From positions 1 through 33,752 of the forward strand of contig CBDVBD010000017.1 of assembly GCA_965372135.1 (NCBI GenBank): a DNA stretch of 33,752 nucleotides. The letters run 5' to 3'. Made by a program: the position numbers and the translations under genes. Of the stretch, positions 7,196 to 14,937 are shown piece after piece. Each line of letters opens with the position of its first letter. Position 1 is the stretch's first letter. This stretch comes from CBDVBD01 sp965372135 (GTDB lineage Bacteria; Electryoneota; RPQS01; CBDVBD01). The notes below the pieces were generated by a model. It worked only from the letters and a program-made list of their open reading frames with translations. It did not search any database and was not told the origin of the DNA.

Positions 7196-8079
7196 CTGGG
7201 ATTCCTTTTCATATCGTGGGCGATTTCCATAGCGGCTCGGACTCCATTGCCGACACATATCGCGGTTTGACGGAATCTGTCGTTCACAACATCACCAATC
7301 AGGTACAATTTCCGATTTCTAATAAGTTCGTCTGTTTTTACTTTAAGCGAATTTCCGATTATCCCAAAGTTGGGATCACGCCCGGCAGCTATCAATAAGT
7401 AATTGCACTCGATGGTAATTATTTCATTATTGTGGTTGCAGGTCAGAGCTAATTGATCATCTGTATTTGTAATATTTCGGATTTTGATATTAGTGATGTA
7501 TTCTATATTATTGGTGTTTTGCGCCCGTTCGAACAGCAGCGGCAGACAGCGGGTGTTGGACCCTCGGTTTAGAATCAGTACTCGGTTATTTTGCACAAGG
7601 TTCAGAGCATAGTCGAAGGCGGCATCACCGGCGCCGATGATGGCGATTTTCTTGCCCGTTTCCCCAAGGATTGGATATACTTCGTAATGTATGCGATCCT
7701 TAATGCCATCAGCAATGGGCAGATCGGAAATGGTTTTTGGAATGGTGCCGATGGCGATGACAGCATAGTTGGTAACAATTTCCCGTTGATTAGTTTGGGT
7801 TACGAAGAGATTTTGGGCGTAACTAATCTCGACGACTGTTTCTTGACTAACCTGGATTCCTGTATTCTGTAGCTGCCTTTTGAATAGAGCAATCAAATCG
7901 GGACCGGTGATGCCATTGGGGAATCCGGGATAGTTCTCCACCAGGTTGGCGTTTCGCAGTAATCCACCAATCTCGCTTTGTTCCAGTAGTATCGGTTCGA
8001 TATTATGGCGTTTCAGTTGGATAGCTGCGGCAATCCCCGAGGGTCCAGCGCCGATGATTATAACTTTGTTTTTATTCAC
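7192..8079 (-). CDS. NAD(P)/FAD-dependent oxidoreductase, thioredoxin-reductase-like without CxxC
   Basis: Flavoprotein of 295 residues with the low-molecular-weight thioredoxin reductase layout. There is an N-terminal FAD site, IIIGAGPSGIAAA, a mid-protein NAD(P) site, IIGAGDAAFDYA, and a C-terminal LYLIGDV flavin motif. Thioredoxin reductases have a redox CxxC in the NADPH domain; none is present here (four scattered Cys, no pair). It is therefore more like ferredoxin/flavodoxin-NADP reductases or an electron donor to a partner protein. It starts with GTG, 23 bases after the HEAT-repeat gene, and its stop overlaps the radical SAM start. Asn/Ile-rich, AT-rich coding such as NTNNIEYITN stands out from its neighbours and may reflect transfer. 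Feeding electrons to the radical SAM cluster is inference. Confidence 0.88.
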   Translation of the reverse strand: MNKNKVIIIGAGPSGIAAAIQLKRHNIEPILLEQSEIGGLLRNANLVENYPGFPNGITGPDLIALFKRQLQNTGIQVSQETVVEISYAQNLFVTQTNQREIVTNYAVIAIGTIPKTISDLPIADGIKDRIHYEVYPILGETGKKIAIIGAGDAAFDYALNLVQNNRVLILNRGSNTRCLPLLFERAQNTNNIEYITNIKIRNITNTDDQLALTCNHNNEIITIECNYLLIAAGRDPNFGIIGNSLKVKTDELIRNRKLYLIGDVVNDRFRQTAICVGNGVRAAMEIAHDMKRNPS

Positions 8080-8102
8080 CTTTCTTGCAATTGAGAATCA
8101 GA

Positions 8103-9479
8103 TTATTTCCACTCACCCCAACTGACGGGGGGGGCTTTTCCGGAGCCCCAGAGGGTGTAGCCCTGGTTGTGCGCCCAGTCTTTCGCCAGTGTCGATATCT
8201 CATCAATTCCGCAGTCAATGTACACCTGCGCTAAATTCTTGGTACCGGATCGGTACATCACCCGGAGCATGTCGTTTAAGGTCTCATTTTCCCCGATTCC
8301 GATGAAGGCGTACAGGGCGGTTTCAATTGTGTTGGAGTTGTCCGACTTTAAGTCGTTTATGAGTACCTGCTTGGTTTGCTCCCAATTACGCATTAGCCCC
8401 TTGCGGTCTTTTTTAGCGACCATCATGCGTACTCGATCCCGGGTTGATTTGGGCTGCCAATCGAGTTTGTCCAAGGCGTTCACTACCGAATTGTTAACAT
8501 GCCAATTACTTAAGCCTGATACCAACACTGGAATAGCGCTGGGATCGCCGATGCTGCCCAAGGCTTCGGCGGCAGCGATTCGGGAGTTGGTATCCCGACT
8601 CCTGAAAATAGCAATCAGTGGCTGCACGGCACGGCTGTCCCCGATTTCTCCCAGATCGAATATGAGTTCGTTTTTCAGCCAGCCTTCTTTTTCCTTAGAT
8701 AGAGTAGCGATTATTGGTTCAACAGCACGTTCATCGCCGATTTTCCCCAGAGCTTCAGCAGAACGCCACCGGATATTGATATCCTTATCTTCCAAAGCAG
8801 CAATCAGCGGTTCCACAGCACGATTATCGCCAATTTTCCCCAGTATTTCGGCTACTATACCCCGTACGTTATTATCCCCTTCATTCAACGCAATCATCAA
8901 CGAATCCACCGCACCGGATCCGATTTTTTCCAATGCTTCCGAGGTGACTTCCCTTAGTTGCGTGTTATCATCCTTCAATATTTCAATTAACTGCCTAACC
9001 GGGCGGTTGTCGCCTATTCTCCCCAAGGCTTCAGCGACGGCGATTTTAACATCCATTTCGAAATCCGTAAGCAGGGGCATCAATGGTTCCACAGCACGGG
9101 GGTCTCCAATCCGTCCCAGGGTGTTTGCCACAATTGTGCGAACTTCCTTTTTTCGGTGCTGCAAAACCGGGATAAGGGGTTCCACAGATGGGGCGCCCAA
9201 TATTATCAGGGATTCCGACGCCTTTTCCTGCACTTCCCAGAATCTATCCTGGATGGCATCAACCAACGGCATCACAGCGCGTTTGCTGCCGGTGTGACCC
9301 AAGGAATCCGCAGCGGCTGCCCTTTGGCGGAAATCAGGACTGTCCAACTGTTTTATGAATTTCCCAACCTTGCTGTTTCCACAGCCGATCAAAGTGCTCA
9401 GCGTAATAATCAGAATGATTACCAGCAACCTTCGTTTATTGTTTGGAAAATTACTCACACTCATCCGAATCCCCTTCAT
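8103..9479 (-). CDS. HEAT-repeat lipoprotein
   Basis: Protein of 458 residues. The N-terminus has a basic stretch (NKRR), a hydrophobic run and a lipobox, LIGC followed by GN, so it should be a lipid-anchored envelope protein. From about residue 45 to 330 it is built of roughly nine repeats of about 31 residues of the HEAT/PBS-lyase type, each with an ALGKIGD.RAVEPLI core. The last 120 residues diverge and end in a Trp-rich tail (TLWGSGKAPPVSWGEW). I chose the ATG at 9479 because AGGAGG lies six bases upstream; starting earlier, at a TTG, would place that ribosome site inside the gene. Proteins of this kind usually act as binding scaffolds, and no partner is known. The adjacent outer-membrane barrel gene is a possible one. 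Confidence 0.88.
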   Translation of the reverse strand: MKGIRMSVSNFPNNKRRLLVIILIITLSTLIGCGNSKVGKFIKQLDSPDFRQRAAAADSLGHTGSKRAVMPLVDAIQDRFWEVQEKASESLIILGAPSVEPLIPVLQHRKKEVRTIVANTLGRIGDPRAVEPLMPLLTDFEMDVKIAVAEALGRIGDNRPVRQLIEILKDDNTQLREVTSEALEKIGSGAVDSLMIALNEGDNNVRGIVAEILGKIGDNRAVEPLIAALEDKDINIRWRSAEALGKIGDERAVEPIIATLSKEKEGWLKNELIFDLGEIGDSRAVQPLIAIFRSRDTNSRIAAAEALGSIGDPSAIPVLVSGLSNWHVNNSVVNALDKLDWQPKSTRDRVRMMVAKKDRKGLMRNWEQTKQVLINDLKSDNSNTIETALYAFIGIGENETLNDMLRVMYRSGTKNLAQVYIDCGIDEISTLAKDWAHNQGYTLWGSGKAPPVSWGEWK

Positions 9480-9533
9480 GGTATACCTCCTCAAATATAC
9501 GGATCAGATATTTAGAATTCATAGGGTTTTTGA

Positions 9534-10661
9534 TTAGTAACTTTGACTAAGGGTAAGGTACATGCCCCAGTTATGACCGTCGTCAGACCAGGCGATATCG
9601 GCACGACCGACTACGTCCGCCGGCAGGATGACGCGCAATCCACCGCCGTATCCAAGTTGGATTCGATCGGAATGCAGCCGTTCATACCAGGTGGTACCGA
9701 GGTCGGCGAATATTGCGAATTCTATTCCGGGTTTCAATTCCGGTAGTGTCGATAGCTTGGTGCGCAACCGGCTGATGGGGTCGTTGAATTCATCTACCAA
9801 GGTTAGGCGTAGTTCGTTGCGGTACAATCCCATCCCACGACCTTCGAAACGTTTCCAAGGGAAGCCGCGTAGGGTTTCTCCGCCACCGATACGAAACAAT
9901 ACCGGGTTGGGCACTTCGCTGAAGATGTATCCGGCTGACACCATTTGTGCCCATACCATTCTGGGTAATACATTACGTTCTTCATGTTCCCATATTGGTA
10001 CTGCAAGCCGGAGGTCGGCGGTCGATCGGAAGACATAGTTATTCACACCTGCGCTAAGATGCAGTACATGGTATTCAAGGCGGCTGTAGAATCCACGGGT
10101 GGTATGGTAGCGGTTGTCCCGGATATCCTTGGTGATGCGAATTCCAAAGGAGGTCTCATCCAGGTTGACCCATAAATCTCTCGCCGTAAATAGTTGTTCA
10201 GCAGCAAGGGGGTGATCGTCCTCTTTTATCTCGAAATCGAAGAAACGATAAGTACGAAAACCAACAATCCCGCCTAATTTAACATTATCACCGAGGGGAA
10301 ATCCCAATCCCAACCGGGTATCAACACCGGCACACATAGCTTCGATCAATGATTTGTGGTACTCGCTGTCGACAGGATGGTACCGCATCCAGTCTACCAG
10401 GGCATATCCAAGATATATTTCACATTCTGCATTTTTCCAGGGACGGATGGCTTGAAAGGAGTACCATTGGGATCCACGAGTAGTATAGATTCCCATAAAT
10501 CTTACCCGCCCGGGATGCTGGTCTTTATAAAACACGTTCAATAACACAATTCCGCCAACGTCGGTATCGTAGCTAATACCAGGCAGGACAAGCACTCGCG
10601 CCCAGGCTGAAGTAACGCTCAACAATATAAGTACTATCAGGGAATTCCGAAGCATTTTCAT
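9534..10661 (-). CDS. Omp85/BamA-type surface antigen barrel, no POTRA domains
   Basis: Outer-membrane protein of 375 residues. There is a signal peptide (MKMLRNSLIV..., likely cleaved after AWA near residue 21) followed by alternating hydrophobic beta-strand sequence. The loop motif GGGETLRGFPWKRFEGRG (RGF at 265-267) is the conserved L6 RG(F/Y) signature of the Omp85 superfamily, and the chain ends in Tyr, as barrel proteins often do. No POTRA repeats are present because mature sequence passes almost directly to the barrel. It is thus a short bacterial surface antigen (D15-like) rather than BamA itself. It lies 40 bases before the HEAT lipoprotein gene in the same direction. Transport or assembly function is unknown. 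Confidence 0.85.
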   Translation of the reverse strand: MKMLRNSLIVLILLSVTSAWARVLVLPGISYDTDVGGIVLLNVFYKDQHPGRVRFMGIYTTRGSQWYSFQAIRPWKNAECEIYLGYALVDWMRYHPVDSEYHKSLIEAMCAGVDTRLGLGFPLGDNVKLGGIVGFRTYRFFDFEIKEDDHPLAAEQLFTARDLWVNLDETSFGIRITKDIRDNRYHTTRGFYSRLEYHVLHLSAGVNNYVFRSTADLRLAVPIWEHEERNVLPRMVWAQMVSAGYIFSEVPNPVLFRIGGGETLRGFPWKRFEGRGMGLYRNELRLTLVDEFNDPISRLRTKLSTLPELKPGIEFAIFADLGTTWYERLHSDRIQLGYGGGLRVILPADVVGRADIAWSDDGHNWGMYLTLSQSY

Positions 10662-10685
10662 CAGATTATTACCCGACTTTTCAAT

Positions 10686-11324
10686 TCAGGAACCATATGA
10701 GGATTGGGACAAGTCCGAAAGGACTTCGGGGGTATCGATGTCAATTAGAATGCCGGGATCATCAACCTCAATGGTGTTGATTCGGTCTGGATGCCGGGTC
10801 AGAATATCGCGCAAGGTGGAGACTTGACTGCCGGTGACATCTGGTTTTGTGGGTGCTGATAATATTTCCTGCCACCAGAGCCTGCCAATCAAGATAGGAT
10901 GTCCTCTCCGGTTCCGATGTCGGGGTTTGATTAGTATTTCCGGATGATTGTCAAAGGCTTTGATTAAGCAATGAACGGTTTCTGGAGATACGGCGGGATG
11001 ATCCACTAACGCTACCATTGTCCCCAGGATGCAGGATTCCTGGATCGAAAGTCCAATTTGCAGGCTGCTCAGTTGCCCATATTGCGGGATAGGATTGACT
11101 GTCACCTGGATGCCGTCAGGTATGCCGTATTCTTGGATTTGCGATGCTGCGGTTCCCAGCAATACCGTTATTTGTTTAATGCCGACTTTTTGTAGATATG
11201 CAACCACCGCTTCCAGGAATGTAACTTTTCCCCATTTGCACAGTGCTTTGGGAGTTCCCATGCGCTGTGATTCACCGGCAGCCAAGATTATTGCGGAGAT
11301 GTGCGATGCAACATCAATCGACAT
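10686..11324 (-). CDS. MobA/MocA-like nucleotidyltransferase
   Basis: NTP-transferase family protein of 212 residues. The nucleotide-binding motif is AIILAAGESQRMGTPKAL (from residue 11), and a metal-binding ALVDHPAVSPETV follows, the pattern of molybdenum-cofactor cytidylyl- and guanylyltransferases and related sugar-phosphate enzymes. The RGHPILI segment is typical of MocA-type proteins. I chose the ATG at 11324, which overlaps the adenine deaminase end by 11 bases; another at 11354 would overlap it by 41. Coupling to adenine deaminase suggests purine use, because hypoxanthine oxidation needs a molybdenum hydroxylase, but no such enzyme is in the window. The exact substrate is unknown. Confidence 0.85.
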   Translation of the reverse strand: MSIDVASHISAIILAAGESQRMGTPKALCKWGKVTFLEAVVAYLQKVGIKQITVLLGTAASQIQEYGIPDGIQVTVNPIPQYGQLSSLQIGLSIQESCILGTMVALVDHPAVSPETVHCLIKAFDNHPEILIKPRHRNRRGHPILIGRLWWQEILSAPTKPDVTGSQVSTLRDILTRHPDRINTIEVDDPGILIDIDTPEVLSDLSQSSYGS

Positions 11325-13038
11325 ATAACGATACCAGTTTAAATGCGTTGACATCCACCAATCCGAAGTTGGTCAGTTTAAGTTCAGGAATCACGGGCAG
11401 GGATATGAAGGACAGCGCCATGAAGGGATCACGCAGGGTCGAACCCAGTTTTTGAGCCGCATTTATTAAGCGTTCCACAGCATGCGCAACATTTTCCAAG
11501 GGACGATCATTCATCAACCCGGCGATGGGTAAGGGTAAGGATTGTACCAATCGTCCGTTATTGATCACGACTTGTCCACCCCGCATTTTCACGATTTCAA
11601 TTGCGGCTGCCAATATTTCGTCATCGGAAGTACCCACGGCTACTATGTTGTGGGAATCGTGGGACACGGTGGAGGCTAAGGCACCGTTTTTTAATCCGAA
11701 ACCCTTCACGAAACCGACACCCACCTCCCCGGAAGCGGTGTGGCGTTCCACCACTACCACTTTAAGGATATCCCGGATAATATCCGGTTCCAGGTATCCA
11801 TCGCGGGATGGCATTCGCGCGGCAGTTGATTTGGTCAATATTTGATCGGGAATGATTTCGATGACTCGGACGTCCTTCTCCTTATCCTCGATTTTCATGT
11901 CCTGGATCAACATCCAGTGGGTGTTGACTGTGGATCGGATACCGCTGTCGATATGGTACCGACGTCTTTTTGTCATGCGACCATTTCTGGCAATCAATTC
12001 ACCACGTTTGTACACGTCCCGAATGTTCAGCGATTGGAGATCATCGAATACCAGCAGGTCAGCTTGGAATCCGGGGGCGATAGCACCGGTGTGTTCCAAG
12101 TGGAAATATTCCGCGGTGTTCAGGGTTGCCATCTGTATCGCCAGGATGGGATCCAAGCCGAATCGGATGGCTTTACGGACAACGGCGTCGATGTGACCGT
12201 CATCCCGCAAGTCAAGGGGATGCCTGTCGTCGGTTACGAAGAAGGCACGGCGGGCATTTGTTGAAGTGATGGCTGGCAGCAGGGCTTCCAGATTCCGCGC
12301 AGTAGTGCCTTCCCGAATCATCAGGTACATGCCCTTTTCCAGCTTTTCCCGGGCTTCATCCAGGTCGGTGGTTTCGTGATCGGATCGGATACCCGCAGAA
12401 ATATACGCCGACAGATCATGACCGGTTAATTGTGGGGAATGTCCGTCGATCCTTTTACGTTTAGCAATCAGGATTTTTTTCAGCACGTCGCGATCCCTGG
12501 CGATGACGCCGGGGAAGTTCATCATCTCCCCCACTCCCAATACCCGATCCATCCCTAAGAACATTTCCAAGTCCGATGAGGTTAGCCGGGCGCCGGATGT
12601 TTCCATATCGGTTGACGGCACACAAGAAGGCAGCATCATATAGACATCCAGGGGCATGGCCTCGGTCTCGTCCAACATATACCGGATGCCTTCCAACCCG
12701 AGTACGTTGGCGATTTCATGGGGGTCGATAATGACGGTGGTAGTGCCTCTGGGTACGACGGCACGGGCAAATTCCATCGGTACCATCAGGCTGCTTTCAA
12801 TATGTAGATGTCCATCGAAGAAGCCCGGACATACATAGGCGTTATTTAGATCAACCTCCTTTTCGGCTTTGTAATCGCCAAAGCCCACCACCTGTCCACG
12901 ATAGATGGCAATATGCGTGTTTTGGATGGTTCCGGACAGGACATTAATCAGGTTGGCGTTTTTCAGGAGCAGGCTCACTGACCCTTTCCCACCTGCTACA
13001 CGCAATTGCTGATCAAGTCTTGCTAAAGACGTTGGCAT
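11314..13038 (-). CDS. ade: Adenine deaminase
   Basis: Metal-dependent hydrolase converting adenine to hypoxanthine and ammonia in purine salvage or breakdown. It has 574 residues, the usual family length. Seen: metal ligands HLH in PGFFDGHLHIESS (H77, H79), then DPHEIANVLG, DGHSPQLTGHDL, SDHETTDLDEA, FVTDDRHPLDL, and a C-terminal Ade domain with SHDSHNIVAVGT. I chose the ATG at 13038 because AGGA lies five bases upstream and because a terminator-like hairpin occupies 13056-13080; the frame stays open to a TTG at 13089, but that would place the hairpin inside the gene. The nucleotidyltransferase gene overlaps its end. Regulation through the hairpin is possible. The identification is secure. 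Confidence 0.95.
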   Translation of the reverse strand: MPTSLARLDQQLRVAGGKGSVSLLLKNANLINVLSGTIQNTHIAIYRGQVVGFGDYKAEKEVDLNNAYVCPGFFDGHLHIESSLMVPMEFARAVVPRGTTTVIIDPHEIANVLGLEGIRYMLDETEAMPLDVYMMLPSCVPSTDMETSGARLTSSDLEMFLGMDRVLGVGEMMNFPGVIARDRDVLKKILIAKRKRIDGHSPQLTGHDLSAYISAGIRSDHETTDLDEAREKLEKGMYLMIREGTTARNLEALLPAITSTNARRAFFVTDDRHPLDLRDDGHIDAVVRKAIRFGLDPILAIQMATLNTAEYFHLEHTGAIAPGFQADLLVFDDLQSLNIRDVYKRGELIARNGRMTKRRRYHIDSGIRSTVNTHWMLIQDMKIEDKEKDVRVIEIIPDQILTKSTAARMPSRDGYLEPDIIRDILKVVVVERHTASGEVGVGFVKGFGLKNGALASTVSHDSHNIVAVGTSDDEILAAAIEIVKMRGGQVVINNGRLVQSLPLPIAGLMNDRPLENVAHAVERLINAAQKLGSTLRDPFMALSFISLPVIPELKLTNFGLVDVNAFKLVSLYVD

Positions 13039-13055
13039 TGGATTCCTGCGATATG

Positions 13056-13080
13056 AAAAAACCGTCGGGCGATTGACGGT
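13056..13080 (-). terminator. Rho-independent terminator or attenuator before ade
   Basis: Read on the minus strand, ACCGTC (13075-13080) pairs with GACGGT (13061-13066) across an eight-base loop and is followed by a run of six T (13056-13061). This is the pattern of an intrinsic terminator. It lies 33 bases after the mlaD-like stop and only 17 bases before the ade ATG, leaving no room for a promoter between them. Ade must therefore be made by readthrough or regulated antitermination, or start very close to the gene. Confidence 0.65.
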
Positions 13081-13113
13081 GACAATCAACGTTCCCCTGG
13101 GTTTTAATTACTT

Positions 13114-14007
13114 TTAGAACAGGCTGATATGGGTCTTAATGCCTTCTCTATTGAATTTGGTTATCAGAGAATCCAGATGTATTAATGTGGAGTCAAGATG
13201 GTCGTACAATTCAGGTTTGTATATCAGCTTCCCCACTGTGCCTTCCTGATCACTGATAGTGGATGTGATGTCTTTTAATTCGGTGATGAGGGATTTTACT
13301 TCCTCGGAAACATCGGCGAAATTATCAATTGTCTTCCCTATCGCTTGATCGTGATCTTTTAAGATGCTGTGTACTCGTTGCGCGGAACTGTCCAGTTGAG
13401 TTATGGCGCTGGCGATCATAGGGGAACTGTTCCCAAGCAGATTATCCAGTTTCTTACTTGCTTGGTTGAGATTCGCCAAGCTGGATTGGAGGTTTTCCTT
13501 CACCTCCGGGGTACCGAAAGTTTCGTTAATAGTTACTAAAGTGGTATTTAAGTTGGTTAACAGCTCCTGGATATCATCACGCATTTCACTCGCCATGGTC
13601 AACAGTTCGGACATCCCTACGCTTGGGGAGCCGATCAACGGTTCATCAAGTGGGGCATGGATTCCGCTAGATCCGGGATATATTGAAATCACTTTTCCAC
13701 CCATTAATTCCGGGGAATCGATATAGATTTTTGCATCGGTATATAGGATAACTTCCTTGTCAAGCTGGATGCGAACTTCCACCCGATCGGGATATAGATT
13801 GATGTCATCCACTTTACCCTTATTTACCCCGCTTACCAACACTCTAGCCCCAGGTTCCAATCCGGAAATTGAGGTAAACTGGATAATGCGGGGATAACGT
13901 TCCGACTTGATTTTATAGCCCTTTCCCCACATGATCCCGAGGAACAACACCACCAGGGCGATAATTATTGTCAGCCCCACCTTAATTTCGGCACCGGTTC
14001 GATTCAT
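13114..14007 (-). CDS. MlaD/MCE-family lipid transport protein
   Basis: Protein of 297 residues with one N-terminal membrane helix (about residues 9-27, GLTIIIALVVLFLGIMWG). An MCE domain follows (about 38-115, with GLEPGARVLVSGVNKGKVDDI and a Y...V..QLD pattern), and then a long helical, coiled-coil-like C-terminus with repeated SLANLNQASKKLD-type heptads. This is the substrate-binding subunit type of Mla/Yrb-like phospholipid transporters, which face the periplasm. I chose the ATG at 14007, which shares ATGA with the EIIB stop and has GGAAG upstream. The usual partners (MlaE permease, MlaF ATPase) are not beside it. Placement at the end of a PTS regulatory operon is odd. The family call is firm; lipid transport in this organism is inference. 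Confidence 0.9.
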   Translation of the reverse strand: MNRTGAEIKVGLTIIIALVVLFLGIMWGKGYKIKSERYPRIIQFTSISGLEPGARVLVSGVNKGKVDDINLYPDRVEVRIQLDKEVILYTDAKIYIDSPELMGGKVISIYPGSSGIHAPLDEPLIGSPSVGMSELLTMASEMRDDIQELLTNLNTTLVTINETFGTPEVKENLQSSLANLNQASKKLDNLLGNSSPMIASAITQLDSSAQRVHSILKDHDQAIGKTIDNFADVSEEVKSLITELKDITSTISDQEGTVGKLIYKPELYDHLDSTLIHLDSLITKFNREGIKTHISLF

Positions 14008-14522
14008 CTGACTTCCAATTTTTCCTTTATGTCTTCCCAGAGTACAGGAGATGTCCCAGGTAAATCCTGGCAAGTGACATCTACTCCGGACTCGACTATT
14101 TTCGTGACAAGATCGACTTCAGCGCGGGTCATGAACACATATGGCAGCAATTCAGTTCTATCTCCCTGATAATGCAACCCGCCGATAATTACAGTGGTAA
14201 TTTCACCACCATTAGCCAGTATGGTATTCACAGCTTCAGGGGATTCCACCACTACCATTAGGCGTTTGTTTTTTTGTGGATTGTTAAGGATTGACGCTAC
14301 GTCAGAAAGCGATACTACCGAAAAATCCAGGTGTGGTGGTATAGTGGCAGCGATGGTGGTTTTTAGATCCTCGTCACGAGCGTAAGTATCAAGGGCAAAG
14401 ATCAATGATCGGATTTTTAACGGTTCCACCCATCCCAATATCACCTGTCCGTGGATTAAGCGGTCATCGATTCGGACAATAGGAAATTGGTATCGCTGCT
14501 GCAGTCGTTTAAATAATCCCAT
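14004..14522 (-). CDS. PTS mannose/fructose/sorbose-family EIIB domain protein
   Basis: EIIB of the mannose class, 172 residues. The phosphorylated His is in RIDDRLIHGQVILGW (H24), and VIIGGLHY plus the C-terminal DVTCQDLPGTSP region also fit the family. It accepts phosphate from EIIA. No EIIC or EIID membrane subunits follow, so it is either a partner of permeases elsewhere or, as in other Gram-negative HprK systems, part of a regulatory relay. I chose the ATG at 14522, four bases after the EIIA stop. A GAGGA lies 13 bases upstream, and the ATG at 14549 would overlap EIIA. Its stop overlaps the MlaD start. Confidence 0.88.
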   Translation of the reverse strand: MGLFKRLQQRYQFPIVRIDDRLIHGQVILGWVEPLKIRSLIFALDTYARDEDLKTTIAATIPPHLDFSVVSLSDVASILNNPQKNKRLMVVVESPEAVNTILANGGEITTVIIGGLHYQGDRTELLPYVFMTRAEVDLVTKIVESGVDVTCQDLPGTSPVLWEDIKEKLEVR

Positions 14523-14526
14523 TAGT

Positions 14527-14937
14527 CTATCGGATTCCTCGAATCCCATCCGCCTGGATCGCTTCGACCAATTGCGGAAAGCTCAATCGATTACGTTTCG
14601 TTATAAAGGAAAGTAACATGGGCAAATTCAAGCCGCAGATCAACGCTAACTGCTTATTGGATTCGCATAGGGTTCTGGCTGCCAAATGGGTCGATCCGCC
14701 GAAGTAATCGACCATGACTACGGTATCCATATCATCAGGAATGACTGATTGAATCTGTTGGCACAGGCTGTCAAATCCGGCATTTTGATTGGAAAGAACC
14801 ACCAAGTTTTCTTGGGGACTCACGATGGATTCCGCTGCTCGCAACAGTTCACGTCCAATATCGTGATGGGTGACAAGGATACCGAGAACCGGCTGCTTTC
14901 CCTTGTCAGGGATATCAGGACTATTCGTAGTCGCCAT
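14527..14937 (-). CDS. PTS mannose-type EIIA domain protein
   Basis: EIIA of the mannose class, 136 residues. The phosphorylation site is in GILVTHHDIGRELL (H24 by alignment; H25 is next to it). The GGSTHLAARTL and CGLNLPMLLSF segments match the conserved GGSP and GvNLPML regions. It would take phosphate from HPr and pass it to EIIB. The start at 14937 overlaps the hprK end by 17 bases, without a good ribosome site, so translation is probably coupled. EI and HPr are not in this window. Function in sugar uptake is not supported here because no transporter subunit is present. Confidence 0.88.
   Translation of the reverse strand: MATTNSPDIPDKGKQPVLGILVTHHDIGRELLRAAESIVSPQENLVVLSNQNAGFDSLCQQIQSVIPDDMDTVVMVDYFGGSTHLAARTLCESNKQLALICGLNLPMLLSFITKRNRLSFPQLVEAIQADGIRGIR

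Noticed and set aside
8167..9297. Long open frame (376 codons) on the plus strand
   Set aside because: It lies wholly antisense to the HEAT-repeat gene. The frame stays open because repeat codons are used again and again, and the translation has no recognisable domain.
9492..9499. TATATTTG on the minus strand, matching the -7 promoter motif
   Set aside because: No TTTG lies at the right distance upstream, and the start would fall almost on the ribosome site of the HEAT gene.
13039..13089. N-terminal extension of ade from a TTG at 13089
   Set aside because: It would cover the terminator-like hairpin, and a good ribosome site precedes the ATG at 13038.
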